The notes under the pieces were generated by a model. That model was given only the letters and a program-made list of their open reading frames with translations. It was not told the DNA's origin and did no database searches. A DNA stretch of 64,000 bases from Xestospongia muta (taxonomy: Eukaryota > Porifera > Demospongiae > Haplosclerida > Petrosiidae): the NCBI GenBank assembly GCA_963693285.1, contig OY848918.1, positions 21,649,484 through 21,713,483 of the forward strand, in the 5' to 3' direction. The translations under genes and the position numbers were made by a program. Positions 20,294 to 47,444 of this stretch are shown here, one piece after another; position 1 is the stretch's first letter, and each line of letters starts with the position of its first letter.

Positions 20294-21505
20294 ATGCAAA
20301 GTGCTCTCTTTTTCATTGCATGCTTTTGCATGCTAGCTGCTTATGCAGATGATGCACTTAAAGGAAGAAAGATTACCTTTTCCAACATCAAAGATATCAC
20401 CCATAAAATTGTGAAATACAATGAAAACAACCCAAAAGAAGACACAGCTGCAGACTTTGAAGCTCAACGATGGGTCTCTGTTACTAGCAATGGATGGGAA
20501 ACAATGGGAACCTTAAAGGAAGTGATGGACAACATGGCTGCACAAACAGAGAAAAATGGTGATGACCCTTCTAAACCTCATTTTTCTGAAGGCCCTACTG
20601 ACCCTTCTAATCCTCATTTTTTTGAAGACCCTACTGAAGAGGAAGGCCCTAGCATTCCTCCTGGCAATACTGAAGAGGAAGATCCTAGTATTCCTGGCAA
20701 TACTGAAGAGGAAGACCCTAGTATTCCTGGCAATACTGAAGAGGAAGATCCTGGTGAGAATGGAGACAATAATGATCTCTTAGAAGATGTTCTTGAGGCA
20801 ACACATAATATTAAGAAACGAACAATTGGAGTTATTCCACCTGACACTCGCACAAGAGTCTCTGGTTATGCTCTTTCACGTTATCCTTGGAGGACAATGG
20901 GTAGAATTGATATTGGCTGCACTGGGACATTCGTTCGTGGCAGGACCATCCTTACAGCTGGTCACTGTGTACATGAAGGTAAAAACGGTCCAAGTGGATG
21001 GTACAAGTACCTCCAATTTCGTCGTGCAAAGAATTGCAAGCCAAACAATGGATATTACTACAACTGGAAAACAGCTGTCACCTATTATGGATGGTATCGT
21101 TACAGTTATCAACACTATGATATTGCAATAATCATCACAAAATATAGATATGGCAATTGGATGGCCTTTGGATGGCGCCGCCCAATGCCAAAGTACATCA
21201 TTAACATAAATGGTTATCCTGGTGACAAACGAGGAAAATGTATGTGGCACTCTCACTGCCGAATATCTGGTTTCTTCAACTTTGGACGAATGATGAAATT
21301 CCCATGTGATATAGCTGGTGGAACAAGTGGTAGTGGTGCCTATGCTTACTTTCCCAAGCGTCGAGGCACTAAGCATATCATATATGGTGTTGTTGCATAT
21401 GCTTACCACAGAGGAGGTAGAACGCTTTATAATGGAGGACCTCTTATCAGACGATGTAATTTTAACCACCTCCAATACTGGATCCGTCGATACCGTGGAT
21501 ATTAA
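20294..21505 (+). CDS. Secreted V8-like (S1B) serine peptidase with complete triad
   Basis: Intact single-exon gene, 403 residues. Signal peptide MQSALFFIACFCMLAAYA. Acidic Pro/Glu-rich propeptide carrying three copies of the 11-residue NTEEEDPSIPG-type unit (one more than the 16255 paralogue, accounting exactly for the 11-residue length difference). Likely processing after NIKKR. The mature domain has His224 (TAGHCVH), Asp276 (YQHYDIAII), GYPGDKRGKCMW, and GTSGSGA with Ser345 at the nucleophile position, so the triad is complete. V8-family enzymes usually cut after Glu, but this family lacks the exact GNSGSP context, so specificity is unknown. This is the only one of the five copies in the window predicted to be an active protease. 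It could process its own Glu-rich propeptide or activate a neighbouring aerolysin-like protein; both are inference. Confidence 0.88.
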   Translation: MQSALFFIACFCMLAAYADDALKGRKITFSNIKDITHKIVKYNENNPKEDTAADFEAQRWVSVTSNGWETMGTLKEVMDNMAAQTEKNGDDPSKPHFSEGPTDPSNPHFFEDPTEEEGPSIPPGNTEEEDPSIPGNTEEEDPSIPGNTEEEDPGENGDNNDLLEDVLEATHNIKKRTIGVIPPDTRTRVSGYALSRYPWRTMGRIDIGCTGTFVRGRTILTAGHCVHEGKNGPSGWYKYLQFRRAKNCKPNNGYYYNWKTAVTYYGWYRYSYQHYDIAIIITKYRYGNWMAFGWRRPMPKYIININGYPGDKRGKCMWHSHCRISGFFNFGRMMKFPCDIAGGTSGSGAYAYFPKRRGTKHIIYGVVAYAYHRGGRTLYNGGPLIRRCNFNHLQYWIRRYRGY

Positions 21506-24500
21506 GTGAACTCACATTATGCCAATGTTATTGTGTACCACTTTTTTTCATGTAGTTGTAGTGTTTGATTTTGCATCTTTTACTTTCTGATCAAAAAGTT
21601 CATTTTTAGTGATGTAACAGATAATAAGTGGTCGCAAATGTATTTCAAAATTCAGGAAGTGTACTCAATAACCTGCTAATATACAGTACCTCATACCAAG
21701 TCATTCTCATGTATGAAATTCAAGCAATAAATTCGTATGTTGAAATGACACATCATTTTAGCTGCAAGTCATAAAAATTGATTGGTTCATTTAACCAATG
21801 TAATTTGGTTATACATGTTGCATATAACAAAAGGATGCAATGCAAATTGAAATACTGTTTTCTAATATATTTTTATTCAAATGTTTTTTTGATAAACAGT
21901 ACATCCTAGCACATTACAGTAATCAAAACAGTATTACATTTACTTTTAGTTTGCTGAAAGAACATTGTTACATACAACAACTGCATAACCAATTTATACT
22001 TGTTAAAACAACTAAATCATTAGTTTTATAGTGATTTGCTATAGTTATCAATACAACATTACATTTACTTTTAGTTTGCATACATGAAAGAATGTTGCTA
22101 CATGCCATCTGTGTAACCATGGCTATATTGGTTAAATCAACAATGAAAAGGGATAAGAGAAAGAGTCAGACAGTTTACACTGTTGTCTCATTCATACAAG
22201 CACTAATTTTACATGTATAATTGTCTATATTGTTATTGTTTAATAATGAAGTGTATAATAAAATCGTTATTATACAAATATGTGAAAAGTGAAGATAAGC
22301 TTAGACACTAAATGCATTACATATGATGGTGTTTCTTAGTAAGTACTTGCATACAAACCACTTCTGGCAAAACACAACTATTGGGTGTTACCGTATGTAT
22401 AAAAACTGTTTTTAATGTTTTTAACAGTGGTCTCTTTTCTCATAAATCAAGTCACAAATTGTTTGACAGAAGTGGCCACTTATGGCAAATCAGGTCACGT
22501 GTTTTCAAAAACTCAATAAATATGTTCAACAACTGGCAAATATACAGTATCATATGCTGAGTCATGCTCATGTATGAACGTCACACAACAAATTCATGTG
22601 TTAAAAGTGACGTATCACTTTAAACAGTGCTATAAGAATTTATTAGTTAATTTACCCAATGTCATTATGGCTATATTGGTTGCATGTAACAAAAGCATTT
22701 GATACAATGTGAGAGTAAACATAATACTGTTTTCTTTACCAAACTACTGTTATTGAATTACTATTAGTCTAACATTGGATAAACCATACATTCCATAGTA
22801 TGTTATAGTAATCAAAACAGTATTACGTTTATTTTCAGTTTGGATGAAAGATTACCACATCCAACCAGCTGTATAACAATTTATATTATTTTAACTCAAC
22901 CAAAAAGTTTATACAGTGATTTCATAAACAGTCCATACTATAATATATTAGTAATTGAAACAACATTACATTTATTTTCAGTTTGAATTCACTAAAGAAT
23001 GTTGCTACATGCCATCTGTGTAACCATGGCTATATTGGTTAAATCAACACTGAAAAAGGATAAGAGAAAGAGTCAGACAGTTCACACTGTTGTCTCATTT
23101 ATACAAGCACTAATTTACATGTATAATTGTCCTATATTTGTTATTGCATAATAATAAAGTGTATAATAAAATCATTATTATACTAATGTGTGAAAAGTGA
23201 AGATAAGCTTAGACACTAAATGCATTACATATGATGGTGTTTCTTAGTAAGTACTTGCATACATATAACTAGTTTTGGTGTGTTACTATTCCATGCATGC
23301 GCATCTCTAGTAAATCTGTATGTGACTTGATTTGCAATAAGGGACCACTTCTGTCAAAACATTGTGATGTGATTTATGAAAAGGATACTTGTTAAAACAT
23401 CTCAAAAAACAGTTTTGTATACATACAGTTGCTATGGACAACTGTTCATGGTAATTGCATGTATGCATACAAAACTGTTTTGGATTTGCTTTAAAAGTGG
23501 TCTTTTTTCATAAATCACATCACAAATGTTTTGACAGAAGTGGTCCCTTATTGCAAATCAAGTCACAAATCATTAGTTTTTACAGTGATATGCTAAACAG
23601 TTTTCACTACTACATTAATTTTACTTTTAGAATGCATACATGAAAGAATGTTGCTACACGACATCTGTGTAACCATGGCTATACTGGTTAAATCAACACT
23701 GAAAATGGATAAAAAAACAAGTCAGACAGTTCACACTGTTGTCTCATTCATACAAGCACCAATTTTACATGTATAATTGTCCTATATTGTTATTGCTTTT
23801 CAAAGAGTACTGATATCAATGACACTATTAAAACAAATTTTTACATTGTAACATTGTTTGATGTGATATTGGCTTCATATGTATGGGACACCGTTTGTAT
23901 CAAAATTGGAAAACTATTATGGTATATTAAATAAGTCATGATTTCTTAAATAACTCTTGATTTAGTTCTTATTTATTTAATAAATTATATATTATATATA
24001 AAATAATGTATGACTTATTAAATAAGAAATAAATCAAAAGTTATTTAATAAATACCTCGTTAACTGTATCATTGAATACATTCAATTTTGATATAAATAG
24101 CAGCCCATCCATACATGTGGTATATCTCCCTATTCATAATAGAATCATAAATGTACATTACAAATGCGATGAACTACATATAAATGTAGTCAGCCAGGCC
24201 AATGTTCTAACTCACATACATAACATCTATATAATGTTGCCTCACTCATACAAGCACCAATTTTACATGTATAATTGTCCTATATTGTTATTGCTTAATA
24301 ATGAAGTGTATAATGAAATATTTTTATACTAATGTGGGAAAAGTAAAGATATGCTTAGACATTAATAACTTGAGAAAAGAGTAGAAATAAATGTAAAAAG
24401 GGAAAAAATGAATAATGACATTAAAACACAAAGTGTTGACTTATTACATGAAAAGGGATAAGAGAAAGAGAGTAAAGGCAATGAGTTTGTCCTGCGATAA

Positions 24501-24560
24501 ATTGATTAAGATAAGAAAATAAATGAAATAATTTTGTATGTTTCAACTAAATAGAAATCC
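21506..24560. repeat. Three kilobases of repeat mosaic, no gene seen
   Basis: 21506-21630 peptidase 3' flank. 21635-21850 dispersed repeat copy D. 22012-22025 second empty site of the foldback element. 22360-23000 another partial palindrome-arm copy. 23330-23558 foldback element. 23900-24060 contains AT-rich inverted words around tatattatatataaaat. Short open frames here show no protein features. The last ~250 bases belong to the 3' end of the spectrin-repeat gene. Confidence 0.65.
23330..23558. mobile_element. Foldback element, second well-preserved copy
   Basis: Same family as 15251-15496: GTGACTTGATTTGCAATAAG at the left, its complement at the right, and the nested acagttttgtatacat hairpin. 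The right flank (aaatcattag) is the same as at 15497, so this copy probably arrived by segmental duplication rather than fresh insertion. Confidence 0.65.
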
Positions 24561-39452
<14,892 letters not shown>

Positions 39453-39613
39453 CGCTTGTAATAGTGAACGTATTACAGGCACCTATTTCTTTTACTGACA
39501 CTACACGAGGAGGTTGGAAAACACTTGCGAGCCACACCTCTACTAAGCTCTTGTTTCCGCTGTCGACACGTGTTCGTTACTGTCCTAATATTGTCATTGA
39601 CTTGTGTTAAAGG
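39453..39613. promoter_or_regulatory. Bidirectional promoter between spectrin-repeat gene and PPP5C
   Basis: Only 161 bp separate the two start codons. The stretch is less AT-rich than its surroundings, has several CG dinucleotides (ctgtcgacacgtgttcgtt) and has no TATA box, as expected for a shared housekeeping promoter. Both 5' UTRs must lie within it. Confidence 0.7.
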
Positions 39614-42600
39614 ATGGCTGAAGGTGTTAATTCTGTTAAAAATGGCCATGCTGGAGATCATCCAAGTGAAGACGAGATATTGAAAGCTGAAGAATGGAAG
39701 GAGAAAGCAAATAAAAGCTTTAAAGGTGATGGCCAACTGATGCCACATTGAATTGATTGGCTTTTGTCAACCAACATATGTACATCTAAAATAGTACATG
39801 TAAATAAAATGGAGTCACATTAAATGTAACAGCACAATTTGGAATTATCTCTCTGCAATGCAGGTTTAACATACCTAAATCTAACCACGCCCTCTTTAAT
39901 TAATCTGATTTTAAGTTCTTGTAATAAGTAAAAAATATTAACTGAAGTTTGCCTTATATAAATTAATGGAATATACTTTTTTATGTATCCATTTTTCATA
40001 CACGTATATATATACAAGGACAAGCAGTTTTGTATAGCCAGCCCTTTTCCAGTTGTGGGTGGGCTATATACAAAACCTTAAAGTACAAGACATGTATAAT
40101 ATATATGTATTTTATTACAGGCAAGCACTTTCAAGAAGCAATAGACCACTATACTAAAGCTATTGAGCTTAATCCAACAGTAGCTGTGTATTATGGAAAT
40201 AGGAGTTTTGCTCACATGAAAATGGAGAGTTATGGATTTGCTTTAGCTGATGCAAATAAAGCATTAGAGTTGGATAAAACATATATTAAGGTGACTAATA
40301 AATAGATGGATGGACACTGACAAATAAACTGATTGACTAACAGTATACTGACCAATATGTGAATTGCTTGAATAAAAAATGTCACAAATAGATCAGTGAT
40401 GTAAAGACTGAAATTGTTAGACAATAGATATTTAAATATTATTTTAGGGCTATTATAGAAGAGCCAGTGCTAACATGGCACTAGGCAAGTTTAAGCTTGC
40501 CCTACGAGATTTTGAGGCAGTCAAAAAGGCCAAACCACGAGACCCAGATGCTTTAGTAAGTATATACAATATTGTTTATATGAAATAGTCTTTGTATAAT
40601 AATAGACTAAGTACAATGAATGTTCCAAGATAGTTCGTCAACAAGCATTTGCTAGAGCTATTGCAGTAGATACTGACAAGAAACCACTTTCAGAAACTAT
40701 CAATTTAGATACCATGAGTAAGGATTATATCCATCGTTGGCAATGTATCTGTCCATATGTTTAAAATATATCCATTTATTACTTTGCATGTGTCCATTTA
40801 TCATATAATGTATCTATTTGCGAATATATATTTGTCCATTTTAGAAGTTGAAGATGATTATAAAGGGCCTCGTTTAGATGGTACTATCACTCTTGATTTT
40901 ATGACAGACCTTTTAGAATGGTTTAAAAGTCAAAAAATACTTCACAAAAAATATGCTTACAAAATAATTTTACAGGTCAAAGAGATCTTTGCATCTCTAC
41001 CTTCATTAGTAGATGTTGCTATACCTGAGGTAAAATTAACCAATCAGATCATTTTTTACATTATTTTAATTTATTTATTTTTAGTGTAACAAATTTACAG
41101 TGTGTGGTGACATTCATGGCCAATTTTATGATCTACTTAACATTTTTGAACTTAATGGTTTACCCTCGTCTGATAACCCCTATGTATCCATAGTAACCAT
41201 ACAGTATCCCAAAATTATATTACTCAATAAAATTATTATTCTTAATTCATAATGTAGTTATTTAATGGAGATTTTGTTGATAGAGGGTCTTTTTCTGTGG
41301 AAGTTATTTTAACTCTTTTAAGTTTTAAGTTATTGTATCCTGATCATTTTCATATGTCACGAGGTATCAATGCAGTATGCTATAGTATAATATGATATGT
41401 CTATATTGTGTATTGGGATTTATTAAGTTTGTTTTATATAGGTAACCATGAATCAGAAACAATGAATCAGATGTATGGTTTTGAAGGAGAAGTTAAACAA
41501 AAGTAAGTTATATTATAAAAAGATAGTTGTAATTTTATTTTTGTCATGCTTTACTTTTCACATTAATTCTGTTCTCATTGACAATGAATTTGTATTTAAC
41601 TTCAATATTATCTGACTACATAATGTGATATATATATTTGTACATGTAGATATACTGGTCAAATGGCTGAGCTTTTTACCGAAGTATTCAACTGGTTACC
41701 ATTGTCACATCTCATTGATAATAAAGTACTGGTAAGTCAATCATTAGTATTAAATTCATTAAATATATAGGCATAAAAATTATGAATATAACATTGTATC
41801 TTTTGATGTTACAAGTATTCATAAAAGCTAATGTATTGCATAGTTTTATACTTGTCATATGCATTACTCACTACATATTATTTCTATTATACTATACTAG
41901 GTAATGCATGGTGGTTTATTTAGTACTGATGATGTCACATTAGATGACTTAAGAAAAATTGATAGAAATAGACAACCTCCTGAGGAGGGTAAGTGACCAT
42001 GTGAGTCAATCAATTTGATTGGTCAGTTCTGACATTACACTATTATAATGTATTTATATGTAGGTTTAATGTGTGAATTGTTGTGGTCAGATCCTCAAAT
42101 TTTGGTGAGTAATGAATATAATTAACAACTGTTGTCATATAATGTCATAGCTGGGTAGAGGTCCAAGTAAAAGAGGTGTGGCTTTACAATTTGGACCAGA
42201 TGTTACTGACAGATTTTGTATGAAAAATGACTTAGGTAAGGTATTTAATTTTAGCATTATCTTCATTAACTTAAATTAGTGATTGATTATTTACTGTTTT
42301 GTGTTTTAACATTGAATATTTCCATGTCTACATATTCTTTGATTAATAATTTATTGTTTTAATTAATCTTTTAAATATACTATTAAATACATAATGTAAT
42401 TGTCCTTTAGTTATTTGTATGTCTTTATTTAGAGATGATTGTTAGAAGTCATGAAGTTAAAGAAGATGGATATGAAGTAGCTCATAAAGGACGTTGTATT
42501 ACAGTATTCTCAGCGCCTAACTACTGGTATGTAAATTATATGGAATATAAATATATATATACGTATGTATGTATTGTGGTTCATTTTATGCTATGTTATT

Positions 42601-43087
42601 ATTTATAAGATTACCCAACTATCCTCCCTTTTCTTGGAATTGTTAGTTACACTAACAGACTATGAATACTATAATAAGAGTTCCTGACCTCAAAAATTAA
42701 GAGCAAATTATATGAGGAAACCTTATTGGCATATGTTATCGTGTTATTACTTTATTTACTGAAATAATTAATCTATTTTATTAGCGTGAAAATAACTCAT
42801 GTCACTTGTTATATAATACTTCCTAGCCATTATATAACATTGGATATATACATGTACATTGATTATCTGATTCTATCTTATTTCCACATATAGTGATCAA
42901 ATGGGTAACAAAGGAGCTTATATCATATTTACTAAAGATCTTAAACCTCAATTTACCACTTATGAGGCTGTGGTAAGTCAACTATACAACTAAAGAAGTG
43001 TTCATATCTTTTTCATGTATTATTTAGCCTCACCCTAATGTCAAACCAATGCAGTATGCGAGTCCTCTGTTTGGATTGTTATCATAA
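39614..43087 (+). CDS. PPP5C: Serine/threonine protein phosphatase 5 (TPR + PP2A-like catalytic domain)
   Basis: Fifteen exons joined without a phase error give 493 residues, close to the ~499 of vertebrate PP5: 39614-39725, 40121-40290, 40448-40555, 40606-40717, 40845-41029, 41085-41183, 41258-41363, 41442-41502, 41650-41731, 41901-41988, 42064-42104, 42151-42235, 42433-42526, 42894-42972, 43028-43087. Residues ~25-130 hold three TPR motifs ([18 protein letters not shown], then [20 protein letters not shown]), which bind the Hsp90 C-terminus and autoinhibit the enzyme. The metallophosphatase core has GDIHG, GDFVDRG, RGNHE, HGGLF and the SAPNYC block; the metal-binding Asp, His and Asn residues are all present. 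The C-terminus ([14 protein letters not shown]) keeps the regulatory helix region. Introns are 45-390 bp. It dephosphorylates signalling and chaperone clients in cytosol and nucleus. Decayed copies of exons 9, 12 and 14 lie further right. Confidence 0.97.
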
Positions 43088-43923
43088 ACTATAATGCTCT
43101 ATTGTCTTTGTTAAAAATATACTACTTACAAACTAAGTGTTTACACAATGTATAAGACAATGTATAAGACAATTTGTCTTATATCTATATTTACTCAAAA
43201 TCTAATGTAATACACTTCCATACTCATGTGATGACTACAAGGTATAAAAAGTTAAGTATTAAAGATATCAATTAGTATAATACTGTGAAGTATGATGATA
43301 TTTCCTGTCAGACCTTTAAATACTTTCAGTTGTGGCTTGTTTGATTTGACATGAGCATTGTGTCCATGTGTATTACTCAATAGATTTTTCCTATACTTCT
43401 TACTACATACAATATAATAATTAATACTACTATTAGTAATGTAAACAACATATAACTTTGATATATATCAGTTTACACAGGTGTCTCCAATGGGTATGTG
43501 CCAAGTTATCTGCGGACAAGGCTAGGTTTTCCTATAGGCGGGCAATATGCTGTTTTTGGTTCCTGTATGGCCACTTTGGTCGGGCTTAGTAGTATTCAGG
43601 TGACTGCTGCTATGAGCATATACTATACGTATTCCCAATAGGCAAGTACTATATAGTTTTTGTTCTTGTGTGGTCAGGTGGGCATGTTTCATTTACTTAG
43701 CAGTTCCTCTGAATATGCTCTAGCACTTTTCTTAGAAAGTATATATATCACCAAACAATACATTTATAGGGTATACATGATCACAATATTGATTAAGTAG
43801 TTACTAATAAAGAACTTAGTAGAGTGTATAAAAGTAAACTAAAATCAATAATTATATTATACTTTAAACTTGTAAATGCAGCCACTTAATATTTCATGTT
43901 ATCAATGCTGATGTAAATTTTGG
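43088..43923. other. 3' region of PPP5C and duplicated spacer, no gene seen
   Basis: Includes the PPP5C 3' UTR and a stretch (43430-43790, with ggcatgtttcatttacttag at 43683) that recurs near 58380-58500 and 59040-59110. Those copies also lead into an orphan membrane gene's 3' flank, so this spacer was duplicated with it. Confidence 0.6.
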
Positions 43924-44106
43924 GGTCGTTCTTGGAGTAACTTGACTATGATGACATCATAATGAAATGACACATAGTGATGTCATCATATTGATGACAT
44001 CACCTGAACCTTAAACCAAACCTAACATTATTAACTCTATGACACATAATGATGTCATCATAGGACATGTTGTTACATCATCAGTCAAGTTACACAAAGA
44101 AGCACC
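43924..44106. mobile_element. MITE with 9-bp target duplication (family member 2)
   Basis: 183 bp, nearly the same sequence as 19488-19671, with the same inverted ends. Flanked by aaattttgg at 43915-43923 and 44107-44115. It lies in the spacer between PPP5C and the membrane gene; the related spacer at 58.9-59.5 kb lacks it. Confidence 0.82.
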
Positions 44107-44546
44107 AAATTTTGGCTCATTTTTAACTCTCAGATATCAATCATGCAGCCATACATTCTATTACAGTACTACTACTACTAGCACCTATAAGTTATCCATG
44201 TATCATTAAATAGTTATACATAATTATAGGTGACTTTCTAGTTACTTAGTCTTAATTAGAGTATATAATGCTATAAAAGTTAATATTAAGTCTGTACTTT
44301 CAACCTTTGCAATGCTAAGGATTGAGTTTGTTCTGGCTCATATATAAATTGTCAAAAAAATTCTTTCAAACAAATCACAAAATATTCAATTTTAAATTAC
44401 AAAAACTATTAATAAAGAAGTGGTTATCAACTACACTCAGCCTTACAATTTACTTTTTTCAGTTAAATGTAATTATTCTTTGGATAAGATAATTATACAG
44501 CGACATACTTTATATTTATTGTTAGTCATCATTATTATCAGGCTTA
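44107..44546. other. 3' flank of orphan membrane gene
   Basis: AT-rich, repeated at about 59280-59740 downstream of the paralogue at 59755 (both contain ctataagttatccatgtatc). No gene. Confidence 0.6.
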
Positions 44547-45695
44547 TCACTCTGCGCGCAGTAATCTATCAATGTCACTGTCTGACATTGAAATAATTGC
44601 ATAAGAGTCTTCTTTACCATTTTGATCATCATGATTGTTATTAGGACTAACTTTTAACTCAGCTTGTGTAATAACCTGTCTTCGAAGTGTGAACCATGGA
44701 TACAGGAAGATAGATCCACATTGGGCAATTATTGACATAAATAGGCCTAGCCTTTTCATGTTCATTTGTACAAAAACAAAAAAAGGTGTACGTAGAAAGT
44801 TAAATTTTTGGGGACTCATGAAAAGTAGTGCTAACGATGAGCCAAACCCTATTGTTAGAAGAATTAAAATCACTGTATAATTCACACACAATAGATAATA
44901 ATTTCGATATTTGCAATTGCACGTACATCCTTCGCAATCGCTTAGGTAAAGAAGTATAACAGCCTTGAATATAATTGGTACAAACTTCAAGAGCCCACCA
45001 ATAAATGATAAAGCATAAAGAACCATTAGCGATGATAACTCATAACATTTCACTTTTATTCTCTGCTCATCAAACAATGCACAGTCTGTAATTCTTCTTG
45101 TATCACTTTCATCAGCTATGAAACAATCAATTCTTTCATCACAATTAGTGGTTTCTTTAATGACAAAAAAGCCACAAAACACGGCAGTTAAGCTTGCCAG
45201 CACACAAGCATTAGACCATACTAGAGGAAGCAACGTCCACAATGACAGCTTGTAGTACCGACGTCCTATCTTAATACAACGTTTCTTGTAGGATATTTTG
45301 TCCCTTAACTTAATAGTAGTTGATCCAAAAAGAAACTGTGATGTACCAATCGTTAAGCTCAGCAGAGCGTTCGTACATCTACAGTTAATGTTGCAGATAC
45401 AATTCAAACGTGTTTTCGTACAGAGTTGAGATTCATTACAGCTATCTTTTAGTTGACAACCAATTAAATCAGGTGCTACATTTCTTTCCCTAGGATTTTC
45501 ATCTATTAATGGACATAAACAACAGTGAAGTATTAATGCGAGTGAAGGAAAAACAAAGAATCCTACTCCTGCTGGAATAAAAGAAGTACAATAATATAAG
45601 ACTTTATAAAAATGGAGACTATGACCAAAAGTCCAATCTTCTTGCATCGTGATTGTTGAATTCATTTCGCTATTCGAATATTGAGGAAAAGTCAT
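44547..45695 (-). CDS. Orphan multi-pass membrane protein, copy 1
   Basis: Intact single-exon frame of 382 residues. I do not recognise the family. Likely membrane helices: ~36-60, ~150-182, ~222-252, ~266-292 and ~305-335. Between helices 1 and 2 lies a Cys-rich stretch (CICNINCRC), then a SQFLFG...KLRDKISYKKRCIKIG block. Between helices 2 and 3 is a probable extracellular loop with TNCDERIDCF, ITDC and KCYE, four cysteines spaced as in the paralogue at 59755. The C-terminal ~50 residues are hydrophilic and acidic. A possible TATA (TATAAAAG on the minus strand) lies about 50 bp upstream, near 45743-45750. The five-to-six-helix layout with a disulfide loop resembles channel or receptor-like proteins only in outline; no function is assigned. 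Confidence 0.75.
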   Translation of the reverse strand: MTFPQYSNSEMNSTITMQEDWTFGHSLHFYKVLYYCTSFIPAGVGFFVFPSLALILHCCLCPLIDENPRERNVAPDLIGCQLKDSCNESQLCTKTRLNCICNINCRCTNALLSLTIGTSQFLFGSTTIKLRDKISYKKRCIKIGRRYYKLSLWTLLPLVWSNACVLASLTAVFCGFFVIKETTNCDERIDCFIADESDTRRITDCALFDEQRIKVKCYELSSLMVLYALSFIGGLLKFVPIIFKAVILLYLSDCEGCTCNCKYRNYYLLCVNYTVILILLTIGFGSSLALLFMSPQKFNFLRTPFFVFVQMNMKRLGLFMSIIAQCGSIFLYPWFTLRRQVITQAELKVSPNNNHDDQNGKEDSYAIISMSDSDIDRLLRAE

Positions 45696-46388
45696 CTTTA
45701 CTCACATAAGACCTCGACTGAGGTCACTGTATATATATAGTTTCTTTTATAACAACCACTGCATGCAGATGTTGCACGTACGACTTCGTTATGCCCTTCC
45801 CACTAGTACTATATTCTTATGACGAAGTCACGAACGTGTGTACTAAATATGGCATACTTTTGACCACAATAATTTATTAGTCTCACTTGATTAAATCCTT
45901 TATACATATATAATACCTATCTTTTGTAAATTACATCTAAGATCATTTTAATCTATCATGGTTAGTAAACCATTCCTGTTACACTATCTTGGTAATGCTT
46001 TTGTTGGTATTGTTACAACTATAGTATATGTGATACTTCACATCACCTATAGATTGATATAGGTATTAAACTTCTTTACAATCTATCAAAAAATTCATCA
46101 TTCATAATATGGCAGTCAATAGATATTGTTTTTGATTTGAAGCACTTATTACAAGTATCATCTAACTACCGTATGGATTATAAATAATCAGCTACTCTCT
46201 TTTACAGTTGAGTCAATAAGCCATTCTCATTGATAAATGTAAGAACTCTTTCAGAAACTGTATGTAATCTGTAGAGTTTGTGTGAATTACTCACTATACA
46301 ATTTGTTGCTTTGTAAAAGTACAACATACCAACAAATTACACAGATAAGTAATTCACAAGAGCTCTATATTCCATAGTAATTTATCCA
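45696..46388. other. Upstream region of orphan membrane gene, no gene seen
   Basis: 45720-45760 contains a TA run and the TATA-like box; gcatgcagatgttgca near 45761 recurs upstream of the paralogue at 61049. The remainder is AT-rich with no recognisable feature. Confidence 0.55.
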
Positions 46389-47444
46389 TCACTATAATGT
46401 TATCTCTTAAAGATATATTAAGTTTTGAAAATTTAATTTCAAAAAAAGTCAGTACACTAAAAAAGCAACCAAATAAGAGACTTATATAGACTAGATAATA
46501 ATATCCATACATTGTAAACAAGATATTCATACATTGCAAACAAGTATGATGCAGTACATGACTGAATAAAGAAAACTCCAAATAAGGTAAAAAAACTGCT
46601 ACAAAAGTTCAATGAAGCATGGTCTTTCTACCAGACGGATGGCACCAAGATGGACAGATATGTGGAGCCTTAGGTGTAGCAGGACTAATGGAGTCATATA
46701 CATCTAGTCTACAATGGTAATGTGCTTCCTTGCTCTTAGGAGCACGACGGTATCTCTGATGACGACCATGAAATTGAGATCTTCAGTCACTCATAGCGGA
46801 GTGTTTCGAGCTGTTAAAGGATGCTCTCTTCAGCTGACTTCCTGAGTGAGAATGACTTGATGTTTAAAAAGAGATAGTGTCTCAAATCCCTTAGGGACAA
46901 CCCGGGTAGGACACCACTATGTGGCTTGTCTCTAACACCAAGGTGAGTTGAAAACTGCTTAATGAGACTATTAGTAGATAGGACCTCTACTAAGGTTTAG
47001 CAACTTTAATTGAAGTGAACCAATATACTGAATATCTACTAATAGTCTCATTAAGCAGTTTTCATGGTCGTCATCAGAGATACCATCGTGCTCCTAAGAG
47101 CAAGGAAGCACATTACCATTGTAGACTAGATGTATATGACTCCATTAGTCCTGCTACACCTAAGGCTCCACATATCTGTCCATCTTGGTGCCATCCGTCT
47201 GGTAGAAAGACCATGCTTCATTGAACTTTTGTAGCAGTTTTTTTACCTTATTTGGAGTTTTCTTTATTCAGTCATGTACTGCATCATACTTGTTTGCAAT
47301 GTATGAATATCTTGTTTACAATGTATGAATATTATTATCTAGTCTATATAAGTCTCTTATTTGGTTGCTTTTTTAGTGTACTGACTTTTTTTGAAATTAA
47401 ATTTTCAAAACTTAATATATCTTTAAGAGATAACATTATAGTGA
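46389..47444. repeat. Inverted repeat with ~385-bp arms
   Basis: Left arm about 46389-46773, right arm about 47060-47444 (mirror positions sum to 93833). A shorter inner inverted pair (46951-46980 and 47033-47062, tatctactaatagtctcatt) is nested inside. The open frames in each arm are mirror copies of one another and differ at a Gly/Glu codon. They are short, hydrophobic and without a known motif, so they are not called as genes. Confidence 0.8.

Noticed and set aside
20294..21505. Bacterial origin of the V8-like peptidases by recent transfer
   Set aside because: Eukaryotic TATA promoters, convertase-type processing sites and paralogue structure are seen. Ancient transfer cannot be excluded, but nothing in base composition sets them apart from neighbours.
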